From Triatoma infestans (Eukaryota; Arthropoda; Insecta; Hemiptera; Reduviidae), in NCBI GenBank assembly GCA_011037195.1, contig JAAEAF010000236.1, forward strand, positions 248,001 to 312,000: DNA of 64,000 nt. Reading direction: 5' to 3'. The position numbers and the translations under genes are program-made. Below are positions 11,955 to 22,941 of the stretch, piece by piece. How positions within the stretch are numbered: the stretch's first letter is position 1; each line of letters opens with the position of its first letter. The notes under the pieces were generated by a model that worked only from the letters and a program-made list of their open reading frames with translations, did no database searches and was not told where the DNA came from.

Positions 11955-12192
11955 TAGCATCAGAGACATTTTCCGTGGTAGCCTGCTTCATTTTGTGCGT
12001 CATCGACCGGTTTCGGCGTTCGCCCATCTTCAGGATGCGTTTTTCAGACAGTGTGACAACACAGACTTGCACAGAACAACACTCCGTGAAAAGTCTGTGT
12101 TGTCACACTGTCTGAAAAACGCATCCTAAGGATGGGCGAACGCCCGAAACCGGTCGATGACCACAAAGTAAAGCAGGCTACCACGGCTAGCA
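11955..12192. mobile_element. Fold-back Penelope-like element (type 1), copy 2
   Basis: A palindrome with a very short spacer near 12085. It sits inside an R repeat and splits the R phrase GATAGCACTTTAGA; TAGCA is repeated at 11955-11959 and 12188-12192. Both hammerhead-like motifs are damaged: the left one has lost one G of the stem II triplet, and the right one reads CTAAGGA instead of CTGAAGA. Confidence 0.8.
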
Positions 12193-12494
12193 CTTTAGAA
12201 AAAAATATAACCCCACTCCTCTCCTAAAAGTGCCCTTAAATACATTTTTCCAGAGAAATGTTTCAAATAAAAATTGTAGCTCTTTGTATGTGTGGTTGAT
12301 GTACTAAGTTTAAAAAAAAATCGTCGGAGCCATTTTTGAGAAAATTGCGAAAAAGTAAAAAATCCAACTAGTAAAGTGGTACTTCCAGTTGAGGAATTTT
12401 GACAGATAACGTACAGTCAGATCCCATGGTGACCCCTAAACGGAATATCAAATTTCAACTTTCTACGATTTTTCGTTTTTGAGCTATGCTGTTC

Positions 12495-12498
12495 ACAT

Positions 12499-12537
<39 letters not shown>

Positions 12538-12538
12538 C
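12495..12538. repeat. (CATA)n(CA)n microsatellite
   Basis: Lies at the position inside R where other copies also carry CA/TG tracts (4644, 21236, 37540), so the tract appears to belong to the repeat itself. Confidence 0.95.
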
Positions 12539-12700
12539 CATTTGCTAAAAACCACTTTTTTGGACTCAGGGGATCTCAAAACGGATATTTCCGGTGAAAA
12601 CACGATATCGAAAATTTGACACGATTACAATACTTCCTCTTACTAGGAGTAGGAGAAAGTAAAAAATGTTTGCATAGATAGAAATGTTATCACTTTTATT

Positions 12701-13020
12701 TGTAAAAATAATTTTGTAGGTGCTTCTGAGGAATCTGAAATGTTAAAATTCAGACGTGTTTGTTCATTGTTGGCTTCGTACAATGTAATAATCATTCTCT
12801 ACCTGCCTGGATTGATAAGTTGACTTATCCCCCCTCCACCTGGTGATTTACATTAGGACATATGAGCAAAAATTAAAATTTTATGAAACTTTGTCATTGT
12901 ATTAAATTTGTATTCAGAGGCGTAAGAGAAATTCGTGTGAGTGTTTCACACCAGATTTTTTTTTTTTTATATTTCTGGGCTTCCTACGATTTTTTGTTTT
13001 CTCACTCTCTTTGTCCTTCT

Positions 13021-13056
<36 letters not shown>

Positions 13057-13490
13057 ACTCACGCTAAAAAACTTTCTTGGTACTCGGGACCTCAAAACAT
13101 GTTTTACGGGTAAAAACTAAAATTTCAAGAATTCTTAAGTGACATGTTTGGAGATAAAAAGTACTTGTATCTTTGTAACCTTAAATAATTTGAATTCACT
13201 GCTTCTCAAAAATGTAATTCAACCCGGCTGCAAGTGATAAGCGGTTCAAATGATGTGAAAATATAGATTTCTTTTTAAGGAAATTCAGGGATATTTCAAA
13301 ACATGAATTTCCAGTGAAAACTGTAATTTGTGAATAATATACATTGAAGGAGTCACATTAAACAAAATTTGTGCACTGGCACACTTATGTATGATTAACA
13401 ACAGGTTAACTTGTTGAATTTGTAATATGGTAAAAACAAAATTAACTGACTAAACTAAAAATGATATAATAAAATAAACATTAAATTTAC
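12701..13490. repeat. R-like remnants and (CT)n(CA)n microsatellite
   Basis: R phrases appear at 12908-12970 (GTGTGAGTGTTTCACACCAG) and 13080-13120. The microsatellite is at about 13017-13055. The rest, to the splice donor at 13490, is AT-rich and would be the intron downstream of the aaNAT exon. Confidence 0.5.
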
Positions 13491-13765
13491 CTTAGTATCA
13501 TCATCAGTGTTTGTATAGATACTGGGATGTTGCTGGGGAGGCTGGTCGTTCAAACATACACCGATAACCTGTCCAAATTCATCTTCTGCCAAAATGGAAT
13601 GTCCTTGTGGAATTACCGAAGCTGAAAGACTTTCATCAGCCGGTGGTATAGCTACGGGTCCATTTGCTGAAACTAATGGTTCTTCATCGAAAACAACTGT
13701 AGCCAGAAAACTATCAACAAGTGCTACATCAGTTTCTTGACATCTTCGCATAATATACATTTGAA
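13491..13765 (-). CDS. aaNAT-like acetyltransferase, one internal exon (paralogue)
   Basis: This minus-strand exon encodes the N-terminal half of an insect arylalkylamine N-acetyltransferase, a GNAT enzyme family that transfers acetyl from acetyl-CoA to amines such as dopamine and serotonin. Seen: a first strand around YIMRRCQETD, the family signature FDEEPL, and the QGHSILAEDEFGQVIGVCLN strand pair. The donor is AAG then GTAAAT at 13490, in phase 0. A possible acceptor ends at 13766 and leaves two bases before the first full codon. Both phases match the homologous exon at 30698-30975, so the two genes look like a tandem duplication in one orientation. An in-frame ATG at about 13760 is an alternative start. 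The exon encoding the acetyl-CoA motif is not found between here and position 1, so it lies outside the window or is lost. Confidence 0.75.
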
Positions 13766-13772
13766 CTTTCAA

Positions 13773-14394
13773 GAAAAAAAAATTATTATTTTCAATTGTT
13801 TTGTGATTTTTCTATGAACTTAACAAAAAAGTAAACGGCCTTTCCTGTCAAATACCATTTGCTCCATCTGCAAGTGTTGACTAGCCTAGACAGTACATTT
13901 AAAAAAAAAAAACGCACCAACTGTTTAAAAAGATTGCTGTTGTTTGGCGTGTTAAACAAATCAGTGTTGCCCTGCAGTAAGTGAGTTCCAGTGTTGCACT
14001 GAATGGTTGTGTAGACCTGGCTGTCCCACTACTACCAACTTCACAATATATAGTCTCACACCTTGACGCTACAACTCTTTACTAACAGTTCAACATAACA
14101 TATAAAATAAAAATAAATAAAATAAAAAAGTGCCCGATGTTTTCATTGCCTTTCACTTGCACACTCTAGCGTTTCTCTACTAACTTCTCCCCACTCTTCC
14201 GTATCTGCATCCGTAGAATTTTTTTTTTACTTGATGAGGGGGCAGTAGGGATTTGTCTGTTGCACAGAGTACTACGTAACATCTCTCACATATATAAAAA
14301 AAACATACACAGCACGCGATTCACGTCAAGGACGTATCTCGTAATTCCTCTTGTAAATTGTTTTAATGCAGAACGCACCGTATACTAACTTTTA
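13773..14394. other. No gene recognised
   Basis: Upstream flank or intron of the aaNAT exon. It includes poly-A near 13900 and an AT-rich block at 14095-14130. No clear first exon. Confidence 0.5.
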
Positions 14395-14545
14395 CTTTAC
14401 TTTCTAAAAGGAAGTATTACGATCGTGTCAAAAAATGTCGAAATTGTATTTTCACCAAAAATAAGTATTTTGAGGTCTTCTGAGTTCGAAAAACCATCGC
14501 ATCTGACAACATGGTTTTGGTCAAAATCAACTGGAGTTAATGTTA
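14395..14545 (+). repeat. R-family end fragment
   Basis: Begins TTTACTTTCTAAAAGGAAG and continues with GTGTCAAAAAATGTCG and TTTTCACCAAAAATAAG, the terminal block of R. AT-rich unassigned sequence follows to about 14790. Confidence 0.65.
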
Positions 14546-14799
14546 TCAAAAACTGCCACACAAACAATTCTATTATTCTCTTAATATTGCTGTATTTTTA
14601 TATTATTTTTTTTTTAAATTTCATAATTACCATATGATTATTGATGATTATATTCTCACATGATTGTTATATAATTTTGTTTAGTTTTTATTATTTTCTC
14701 AGCAGTAAAATTCCGTTTTAATAGTGATCATAAATTTGCTATTAAAATTATTATTGCCGTGATTTTTATTACTTATAATTTATTACCCTTCAATTAGTA

Positions 14800-15625
14800 A
14801 GGGAAGCTCAGAAAGGAGTGACGCCCGAATACGAGCTGAGGTCTATATTCTTGGAAACCCTTCTTCAGAATGGTTCCAAGTTAATGCGTAAGGCTTAGCC
14901 CAGGATGCCAGGTGTATTCGGAAGCTTCCCAGTTGGCGTCTGCGGTGGGTAAGATGGCCTCAAACTTTGATGGCGACTAACAGCAATGCTTTTAGCAGTA
15001 AATGCAGTGACACACTGACCTGGCATCGTTATTTTTGTGGATTCATGAACGGCGCTCTTCGTGCAAGAAGTTCAGACGGTTGTCTTGTGTCACAGTACAA
15101 AATAGGTGGTATATGCAGCTGCAGGTCCGGAAAGACCATTGTCTTTCAGTGGATACCGAGGCCCTACAGCATATTCGAGAGTAACGAGGTTGATCGGTTG
15201 ACAAAGAATGGGTCAGAGATGGTTCAGCCGGACACGCCGGTCTCAATGAATACCTTTAAACGGACAGCCGCTTCCAAGTTTCAAATATAAGCGTTGAACC
15301 CGCACATCTAGTGCGGAGGGAAAGCAATGGCAGTCACTTGTCGAACCAAGAGGACGCATTCCCTTCGATTTACCGAGAAGAGTCGGAGTGGCTTACTTCC
15401 GCATGCTAATTGGGCATGGCTATATACAGGCCCATCTCCATCGAATCGGAGTGTGATGGACCCTTTCTGCGACTTGTGCGGAGGCTAAAGTATGATATCA
15501 TCGCACCTTGAATAATTTTATTAATATCGGACCAATGGAGAGATCAGTATAGAGATACTGTATTTGTATTGGGAAGCCCGACGTCGAATAGCCGCAACCA
15601 ATGATGGCGTAGTAAAAAAAAAAAG
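14800..15625 (+). pseudogene. Non-LTR retrotransposon 3' end (RNase H and C-terminus)
   Basis: A frame around 15130-15290 reads IVFQWIPRPYSIFESNEVDR, a decayed form of the RNase H signature (W-V-P-G-H-x-G-I-x-G-N-E-x-A-D) in which the His is lost. Next comes a QPDTPVSMNTFKRTAASKF linker. Then, after frame breaks, come RRVGVAYFRMLIGHGY and QAHLHRIGV, the conserved segment before the terminal zinc knuckle. A short 3' region ends in poly-A at 15614-15625. It is 5'-truncated and degenerate. The sequence 14800-14960 may be more of the element, but nothing was recognised there. Confidence 0.75.
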
Positions 15626-15957
15626 ACATAATTTATTACTCCTGTACTTTTATTATCTTATAAGAATTTTTTTATTTATCCAGTTTATTTCTTTAAAAAA
15701 ATGTTCATTTTCTGTTTAAAACAATCAACCCTCAGCCTCAGCGGACGGTTTTTTTACCAATGCTGCATATAGTTTATATTCCTTTAAGTTTTTTTATTTA
15801 TTTATGTAATTTGTTTATAAATAAATTATTTTATTCTATTCTATTCCATCAACCGGATGTGCGACTTTACCGATATTTATTTATTTATTTATTTTTCAGT
15901 TTTCGTAATTTTTTTGAAAATAGTTCCGATTTTCTTTAAACTTTGTATGTTTCTCAT
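15626..15957. other. AT-rich stretch with an R scrap
   Basis: Simple T/TA-rich DNA with a possible R fragment at 15895-15945 (TTTTTGAAAATAGTTCCGAT). No gene. Confidence 0.5.
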
Positions 15958-16218
15958 CAGACATATTTTGCCTGCTTCTTTTTGTGGTCATCGACCGGTA
16001 TCGCGCGGATGTTTTTTGTTAAACAGTGTGACATAGACTAGAGTAGTGTATCAACTAAATTTGCTTGTCTGTGCAAGTCTCTGTTATCACACTGTTTTCA
16101 CAAAACATCCTGATGATGGGCGAACGCTCGATACCGGTTGATGACCACAAAAAGAACCAGGTTATCAGGGAAAATATCTCTGATGCCTTCCAGCTCTGCG
16201 GAACCAACCACAACAACT
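15958..16218. mobile_element. Fold-back Penelope-like element (type 1), decayed copy 3
   Basis: The left arm (15957-16030) and right arm (about 16065-16215) are recognisable but diverged, and the left arm is short. The plus-strand motif near 16106-16148 reads CTGATGA, a GGGC stem, then GATACC where GAAACC is expected, so the ribozyme core is broken. The right end has the outer extension ending CCAACCACAACAAC. No clean TSD was found. Confidence 0.7.
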
Positions 16219-17130
16219 TGTATACTTCTATATAGCTATCAGCGCCTATCACTTTTATTTGTAACACCGAAAATTAATTTTTTGGAGATCTGGGAGGGGC
16301 AACGTTAACGTAACGTCTCCATAAAAGAACTCACAGCTTCAACCTAGCTATGGTAAATGTGACGCTGTGCCATTTATCACGGTTCAAATAAACCTATTAC
16401 TTTTATTTGAGACACTTTTTTATAAAATTTTATTTCAAATGTTGTTTGGTTTGGTCAATGTTTTTGATACTATCTGCTGAACAGAATGCTTTTGCAGGTT
16501 TTCAGTAAGATTTGCACGTTTAAAGAAACTTTGTCAATTTTTAATTACGTTAACTGTAACAAGAGAGAGAGTCGGGTGAATGTTTCACACCGGATTTTCT
16601 ACTCTATGTTTAAGAAGAGAAACGTTACGTATAGTGTTGTTCCCACCCCGAAAAGTGCCAAAACAAATTTCATATCATAGTTGTTTTTCATTCTCAAATT
16701 AACCAATCCGTCTCCTATACTAAAGATTTGGAAATAAGAATTCTGAATATACTTTTGTCCAATTGCCATATTCTAATTTTATTGGCATTATGCCCAGAGT
16801 CTTCACAATTTATTTGTTCTTATTTTTTTATTTTTTTTTTAAACACAAATCTCTTGGCATTTATTTTATTTTATTTATTTTGGAAGAGGAAATAAAATTG
16901 CGTGAAATTAAAAAACCTTCCCGAAGTTTTGTAAGTGATTGCAAAATCAATGACGTGACTAATCTTGTGAAAGTTTATTTAATCAAAAGAATTACCGGAA
17001 GCAAATTAAAAAAAAAAAAATCTGATGTGAAACACTCACACACTTATTCTTACTGCGATCTACATAGTTATAATTGACAAACTTTTAATTTTTAATAAAT
17101 TTTTTACTTGTAAACAATTTTATATTAATG
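16219..17130. repeat. R-family fragments with AT-rich spacer
   Basis: R phrases occur at 16219-16300, 16555-16600 (GTGAATGTTTCACACCGG) and in reverse at 17015-17080 (TGATGTGAAACACTCACAC). The segment 16620-16985 is unassigned. Confidence 0.5.
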
Positions 17131-17612
17131 GGAGAATCTAAATATAATAAAATGATTTGTTTGAGGAAAGTATAACTTCCCCCTCCACTACAAAAACTTC
17201 TTTAAATGAACTATCTCAGAAAAAAGTTTCCAACAAAAGTGTAATTGATCACTCACAGACCAATCGCTAAAAACATATTTTTCGCATTTAAGGAAATTTA
17301 AAACAACATTTCTGGAATAGAGTCTTTTCGATTTGATACGTTTCGCCTTTATTCTCTTTTACTTCAGAGAAGGTTAAAATAGAACTAATATTTAAAGAAA
17401 TAAAATTCGATTAATATAGAACTTTGATGTATTTAGGAAGAATTATATAAAACATTTACAAAGAAGATAAGAGTTACAAATTGAAGGTTAGGCTCTTGAA
17501 TTGTAGCAGCACTACCGTTCAAGATAACTTTTGATAATGTATTTGAACGAGTAGTGCTTTTTCCGTTACAAATGTCAATCTGCCATCTCTCTAAAACAGG
17601 CAACTCAGTAAC
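17131..17612. other. Mostly unassigned, R scraps
   Basis: The segment 17131-17350 has faint R similarity (AACTTCCCCCTCCACTAC). The remainder has no recognised content. Confidence 0.4.
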
Positions 17613-17762
17613 GTATAGTAATGCCTATTTATTCGGGGAAGCTCAACGTCCAACTACCAAATTAGGTGTCGTGGACGGGGACGGGTATTTGTGTAGTGGT
17701 AATGAGCATGGACTTGTAAGTGGGAGGTCCCCATTTTTCCAGTTCCGCGTATAAATGCTAAT
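17613..17762. mobile_element. Rearranged SINE2 copy (inverted tail joined to head)
   Basis: The part 17613-17680 is the SINE2 tail in reverse (AGTAATGCCTATTTATTC, CCAACTACCAAATTAGGTGT). The part 17682-17750 is the SINE2 head forward (GTAGTGGTAATGAGCATGG, TTGTAAGTGGGAGGTCCCC). Intact copies at 33851 and 47546 have head then tail in one direction, so this copy is internally inverted or a head-to-tail composite. Confidence 0.75.
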
Positions 17763-18435
17763 TTTATATAATTACAAATGTGTGTGAATGCGCGATCGTG
17801 AGTGTATAATCACCCCTCACCGCCGAGGAAATGGAAAAAAGGGAAATTTCTTTTATTTCTTGCTTTATGTAAAAAAAAAAACAAAAAAAAAACGAATTGA
17901 AAAGTAAACCGTAAGCACTTTATTTTAAGATTCTGGGCGGCTTTTGGTAATTAATTCTAACTTAGTGTACTTTTCATTTGTGGTACATCAGACTTTAAAA
18001 AACCCAATCTTAATTATGGGATCCAATACAGATATGAAATAAAATAACTATTGTTAAAACAGAGGACTGAATTAACTATTGTTAAACTAAATTAACAATT
18101 GCACTGAAAATAAAAGTAAACTAAGACTAAATTATTATTGTAATACGAAAGCTAAATGATATTTGGAAAAATTGTGTGACTATGATTATTTAGTGTGGAC
18201 TCTAATATGGACTAATAGTCGTACGGTTGGCTAAATCTTAAGAGTTTTCTTTGCAACTGACCCAAACTAAAGAACGATTTCCGTGCAATTTGGTCGAGAA
18301 TTCTGCTGGATAAATATTTAAAATTTCTATATTTATAATTTATTAATTATAATTTCCTCCAGTGCATTATTTTTGTAATTTATGGCGTCATTGCAAAAGT
18401 ACTGATAACGGTGACATTTGATGAAATAAAAATTT
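17763..18435. other. AT-rich stretch, nothing recognised
   Basis: No supported open frame. It may contain the 3' flank of the adjacent mariner copy. Confidence 0.5.
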
Positions 18436-18439
18436 TCTA

Positions 18440-19410
18440 ATGTAAGGTAAAAATTTATTCAATTTGTGAATAAATAATATTTTTCTGTTTTCAATAAAGT
18501 TTTTTCCAACGATCAGGCAAGGGGTGGATCCCTCTAACAAAAATATACGAAAATTTTTATTTAAAAAAACAATCTAAATTGTTTAAACGATTTTGTAATG
18601 AGCAGAACAAATGAAAATCTCTCAGAGCAAGATCAAGGGAAAAGGGAGGATGAATAAGCACGTTCCAGTTAAGTTCGTTGCGTTTCTCCCTAGTTTGCCA
18701 AGATGTGTAAGGTCTGGCATTGTCGTGCTAATAATCCCTTTTCGATTGGCCAAAGCAGATCTTCTTTTTTGAATGACAGACTTTAGTTCATCTCAGTGAT
18801 GACAGTTTTTAATGGTTTCGTTGTTGCGAAGCAGAAGATAACACTCCGACAATCCCATGAAATTCTTTGGGATGCTAGCCAGGCTCTGGAAGTCGATTGA
18901 CCAGGTCCACTTCCTAATGACCAGCTTCTTGATCTCAATACATTGAATAGTATTGACTTCATATCCCACAAACAGGCGATCCAAAAATGGATCACGATTT
19001 TGTCTCTCTAGCAGTGAACGGCAAAGAGGGACATTTTCTTTTTTTGCTTTGAAACTGTGGGACCCAAACATCAAGTTTGGAAACATATCCCAACTTATTT
19101 ATCTGAGGAAATGCTGTTAATATGTCACAGCTTAGCTTTCTAGCGTTTCTCCTGAGTTGTTGTTCGTGGATTTTCGGCGATCAAATCTTGCGACAGAAAT
19201 TGGTTGGTCTTCCAAGTCATTTCCTAGCCTAAATTTTGCAAACCACCGTTTTTCTGTAATTTCTGAAGGAAAATCACTCGCATCTTTTTAATTGTTGCCG
19301 GCACATTTGAATCCTTCTGAAACTCATACAGCAAAACATGTCTAAAATGCACCTTTTGAGTATACATATTTTTAATTTTAAATTGTTCAGTAAAAGTGTT
19401 GAAACTCAAC
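18440..19410 (-). pseudogene. Mariner transposase, inactive (DD34D type)
   Basis: Mariner-family transposases cut and paste DNA through a DDD triad. The N-terminal helix-turn-helix region is visible from about 19385 down to 19100: KVHFRHVLLYEFQKDSNVP, then LIAENPRTTT. The middle follows: VPLCRSLLERQNRDPFLDRL, VRKWTWSIDF-like residues and ALANRKGI. Then comes the second catalytic Asp in DNARPYT and, 34 residues later, the third Asp in LALRDFHLF. The first catalytic Asp, normally in a GDE motif, is Tyr here (VGYE). Several stops and frameshifts separate the blocks, so this is a dead copy. No terminal inverted repeats were confidently placed. Confidence 0.88.
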
Positions 19411-19975
19411 TGAATTAGTTCCAAAATATTCCAAATATTTTCATGCTTTTTTATTTTTTGGGGAAGAATTTACAATTTTTCTTATAGTTTCTCTAATTTA
19501 TGTGATTTGTTTTTGTTTTCTTTCACTTCATTTACTTTATTCTAAATTTAAAAAGTTTAAATTGTATATTTTTTGCACAAGAGGAAATAAAATGATAAGA
19601 AAATAACCGGAAATTTGCGATGATTACAACTCATTTTAGAAGGTTACTAAATTTTAAGTGCGCAAAACCATTCAAGGCCTTGATTACAAATAAAGTCACG
19701 AATATTTCATAATTACAAAAAAACAAACAAAAGAAGTCCCTCCTCATAAATTAAGAGAAAAAATCTGCTATGAAGTACTCACGGCGATTTTCTCTTACTC
19801 CGAAGAATACAATTTAAATTTTCATTAAAAATGCAACGTTTATAATGCTTAGTTGGGTTGGCCACAAAAAAAGGTGGTAGGGGTTATAATTATATACCTG
19901 AGCGGACTTCTATGGAGCGCCCTCTTTAAAACCAGGCAAATGTTACAAATAAAAGTGATAGGTATTTATGTGCGT
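19411..19975. repeat. AT-rich flank and R fragment
   Basis: The segment 19411-19745 is unassigned. R landmarks run from 19760 to 19925: the reverse form of the CACACCAGATTTTTT end, CTCTTACTCC, and TTGGGTTGGCCACAAA with CCTGAGCGG. Confidence 0.5.
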
Positions 19976-19979
19976 CTGG

Positions 19980-20250
19980 AGCTGGAGCTTAGCTTGAGGA
20001 CGTCAGGCCGCTATTTAACAGGCTGAGATCATTGTTATCATAGAATGCTGCTGGACCGTGGAGTAGTGGGCAAGCAGAGGTTAAACAGTTGTGGTCTTTG
20101 CTTCATTAATGGCTTTGACTAACCCATGCTGGAGCTTTAAGTTAGTGGGTGAATCTAGGAGAAGAATTAATGGCCCCGCCCTTCCGGGTACCTGGTCATG
20201 CGGGTATAGAGGGCAATAAGAGAGGGGACCAGTTGCCTAAGGTGGGATTC
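19980..20250 (+). pseudogene. LINE RNase H fragment
   Basis: Near 20188-20245 the translation is VPGHAGIEGNKRGDQLPK, the RNase H signature with its catalytic His present and the Asp displaced by substitutions. Upstream, ALRTSGRYL-like residues match the preceding RNase H helix only loosely. Frame is broken by stops. Confidence 0.65.
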
Positions 20251-21415
20251 ACACTACCATTTTCTGCAGAATCTATGATTTAAGCTTAACTTTAAGCTGT
20301 TATTTCAAGTTTTGCTGAGGCTTGATAGAAATGCATTGATACAAGTTATCTCTAAAACACAAGTATAACATCCAACACCTAAATTTGAATATAATGCTAA
20401 GACCAAATAAACCATTAGCAAAAACTCCAAGATTGAAGAAAAATTTGTCCATTAATATTGTAACAACATCAGTAAGAAACAGTCGTATGAGGTTTCATAC
20501 TAATTGTTTTCCCTCCTTTTTATATACCTTGTGTTGTGATTGTAAGAACCATTGTAAGTAACACTTATTATTTAAGCTGGTTTTAATTTTTAACTAAAAA
20601 AATCTGCTGTGAAAAAACAACTTTCTCTTACAGAATGCAGTTTACAGAATTATAAATGTCAAATTACTCAAAATTTTTAGTAAATGTTTATTTGTCTTCA
20701 GTTTATATAATTCGAGAATCTAAACCTTTTTGAATGACTTTTTTTGAGGTAAACATAACCTCCCGACTACCGCCTAAACTTCTTAAAATGAACACCCCCG
20801 GAAAAAACGTTTCAAACAAAAGTGATAGGTCTCTGTATTTACAGTTAATGTACCAAATTCAAAGAAATCCGTCGGTATATTTACGGTGAAAAACACAGAA
20901 AAATGAAATACCTGTTTTGTAAAAACGTATTTTCGGTCAATTGATTTTCTTCAAACTCGGAATTTTCAGCAACATATTTAATTCTGATTAATATTATATT
21001 AGATGATAGAACTGTATAATAAACTGAAATAGCACTTTAATAAGAAAACGTAACCCAATCCCTTCCCTTAAAGCCGCCTTAAATGAATTTTCCCAGAGAA
21101 ATGTTTCAATTAAAAATTTATGCTCTTAATATACATATGTAATTGATATATCTAGTGTGAAGCAAATCATTGAATCCATTTTTGAGAAAATCGCAAAAAT
21201 GCGAAAAAAACAGATTCAGTAAATATTAAACGTTCTCACACACACACACGCGCGCGCACACACACGCACACGCATGCACACACACACGCACACGCATGCA
21301 CACATAGATCATTTTCTAAAAACAATTTTTTGGACTCAAAGGACCTCAAAACGTATATTTCCGGTGAAAACTCGATATCGAAAATTTTATACGATTTCTA
21401 GCCCAGTATTACTCA
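20251..21415. repeat. R-family repeat, long copy with (CA)n tract
   Basis: Contains successive R modules: TTTTCTTCAAACTCGGAATT at about 20946, GAGAAATGTTTCAATTAAAA at about 21098, TTTTTGAGAAAATCGCAAAA at 21178. A mixed CA/CG microsatellite (21236-21304) is followed by the AAACGTATATTTCCGGTG end. The portion 20251-20440 is less certain. Confidence 0.65.
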
Positions 21416-21419
21416 GTAT

Positions 21420-21665
21420 TAAAATTTTGATTTTACTTTCTAGCCCACTCATTACTCAGGGTAAGCCAATCTGCCGTATTTAGGGTTTCATCCGCATAAT
21501 TTATTAAAGCAGGGCACTTTAAAATGTGTTCTTTGTCCATAACTTCATTATGAGCTACACAGAGGGCATAAAGGAGAAGCCACTACATCAATTATATGCA
21601 GTGCTTGTAAAGGGAGTCGTGTCCTGTGGTAAGTCGGAAAAGTTAAAACAATTATATATAACATG
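21420..21665 (-). pseudogene. LINE ORF2 C-terminal fragment
   Basis: On the minus strand the translation reads LFRLTTGHDSLYKH, a region with PLCALC-type cysteines, then HILKCPALINYADE. This is the R-x-x-T-G-H-D and zinc-knuckle region that ends RNase H-type insect LINE proteins. At least one stop and one frameshift interrupt it. Confidence 0.75.
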
Positions 21666-22134
21666 ATAAATTTTCATTAAATTCACATTTCACTCATTTG
21701 TCCTAACATAAGTATAAGGGTGGCGTTTGTCAAGTACCAACCTAAGTCACCAGGCAGGTACAGAAATGAGTGCATGCCAATTGTTTTTTTTTTAATCATA
21801 ACTACTCTACATTACACTATTAAAAATTTAAAACCTAATCCCTGCACTTCATTCGTAACCAACTCAATTGCACTCTAAACCTAACCTTATTCAGACTAGC
21901 TAATAAATATATTCATCCAAATAAATACTCTCACTCCATGTAAAAGAATCTATCCATACAAATCTATCATTCACACAACCTTTTTTACTTATATACATTA
22001 TAGGATAGAATACTTGATATTGCTCTACTCAAGTTTACCCTAATCCTACCATGTACAATAAAAATATTTACAAAAATCTAATCGTCTATATATAAAGCAA
22101 CCTACTAACGGTATTTTAATTCAAAAAGTGCCAT
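21666..22134. other. AT-rich, probably LINE 3' UTR
   Basis: Lies downstream (minus strand) of the stop of the LINE fragment at 22135-22420. No other content was recognised. Confidence 0.4.
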
Positions 22135-22420
22135 TTATAAATGCTGAGATAAGCCAATTTCTTTTAGATATTGCACAGTCTTATTTACATTTTCAAAGTC
22201 ATCTTTCAGTGCATCCGTCAAAGTGTTAGGCATGCCTCTAAATTCTCTCTCATTGTTGTATACTTTGTACATTCAACTAGAATATGCAGAATTGTCGTAG
22301 GTGATCTACAAGCCTCGCATATCGGTTGTCTTTCCCCTCTGAACAGATAACCTTAAGTTAACATCGTATGCCGCCGATTCGCAGCCACTACTTCTTCCCG
22401 GCGAGATTCTCGATATGAAG
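22135..22420 (-). pseudogene. LINE ORF2 C-terminus, second family
   Basis: Minus-strand translation in two frames gives VAANRRHT-like residues, then ICEACRSPTTILHILVECTK with the C-x2-C...H...C knuckle. After a one-base shift come DALKDDFENVNKTVQYLKEI and the stop at 22135-22137. This is the C-terminal tail of a non-LTR retrotransposon protein, different from the fragment at 21420-21665. Confidence 0.75.
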
Positions 22421-22499
22421 TTAACTACTTTATGTACATGCAAATAAGATAGAACAAACTCTGCATACAAAATTTTATATTTAACACCTCAAATTTCAC

Positions 22500-22935
22500 A
22501 GATCTATCTAACAACCATTTCTTTCCGAAAAATGTTTTTTAACTGGGCATACGAAGTTTAAATAAAATCGTTGCAGTCGTTTTCGAAAGAAATCCAAAAC
22601 ATTAAAAAACCTATTCTATAAAGACGTGCTTCCAGTTACATAACGCCACTGTTCCTTCAGAACCCCAAAAAATCAATTTTTCCAGAAAAATATTTCAATT
22701 AATAATGAGGTAAATAATGTGTGGGATACGAAATTTTAAAAAAATCGCGAAAAACTAAAAAAAAATTTTTGTAAAGTTGTACTTTCGATTGATGGAATTT
22801 CCCTGAAACGTTCGTGTCCGATGCGGTACCTAAACCTAAACGAAAGTACTTAAACGAAATACCAAGTTTGCGAAATACATACGAACCCAATTTTGACAAT
22901 CTGACACGATAGCATCACTCCCTCTTACTAGAACT
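22500..22935. repeat. R-family repeat
   Basis: Carries AAAATCGTTGCAGTCGTTTT (22569 on), CGTGCTTCCAGTTACAT, GAAATACCAAGTTTG and the end block CTCCCTCTTACTAGAACTAAGAGG at 22918-22941. Confidence 0.65.
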
Positions 22936-22941
22936 AAGAGG

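Larger units (their letters stand above)
11096..12700. repeat. R-family repeat, long copy interrupted by a fold-back element
   Basis: Two successive CTTCCGGT-type module starts are visible (about 11864 and 12383). When the 233-bp fold-back element is subtracted their spacing is near 280 bp. The copy ends with GTATATTTCC-type and GACACGATTACAATACTTCC phrases, the hairpin-like CTCTTACTAGGAGTA and GAGAAAGTAAAAAA at about 12650. Confidence 0.75.

Noticed and set aside
12495..12538. Promoter or Z-DNA regulatory role for the CA tracts
   Set aside because: The tracts occur at the same place in several R copies and are best seen as part of that repeat.
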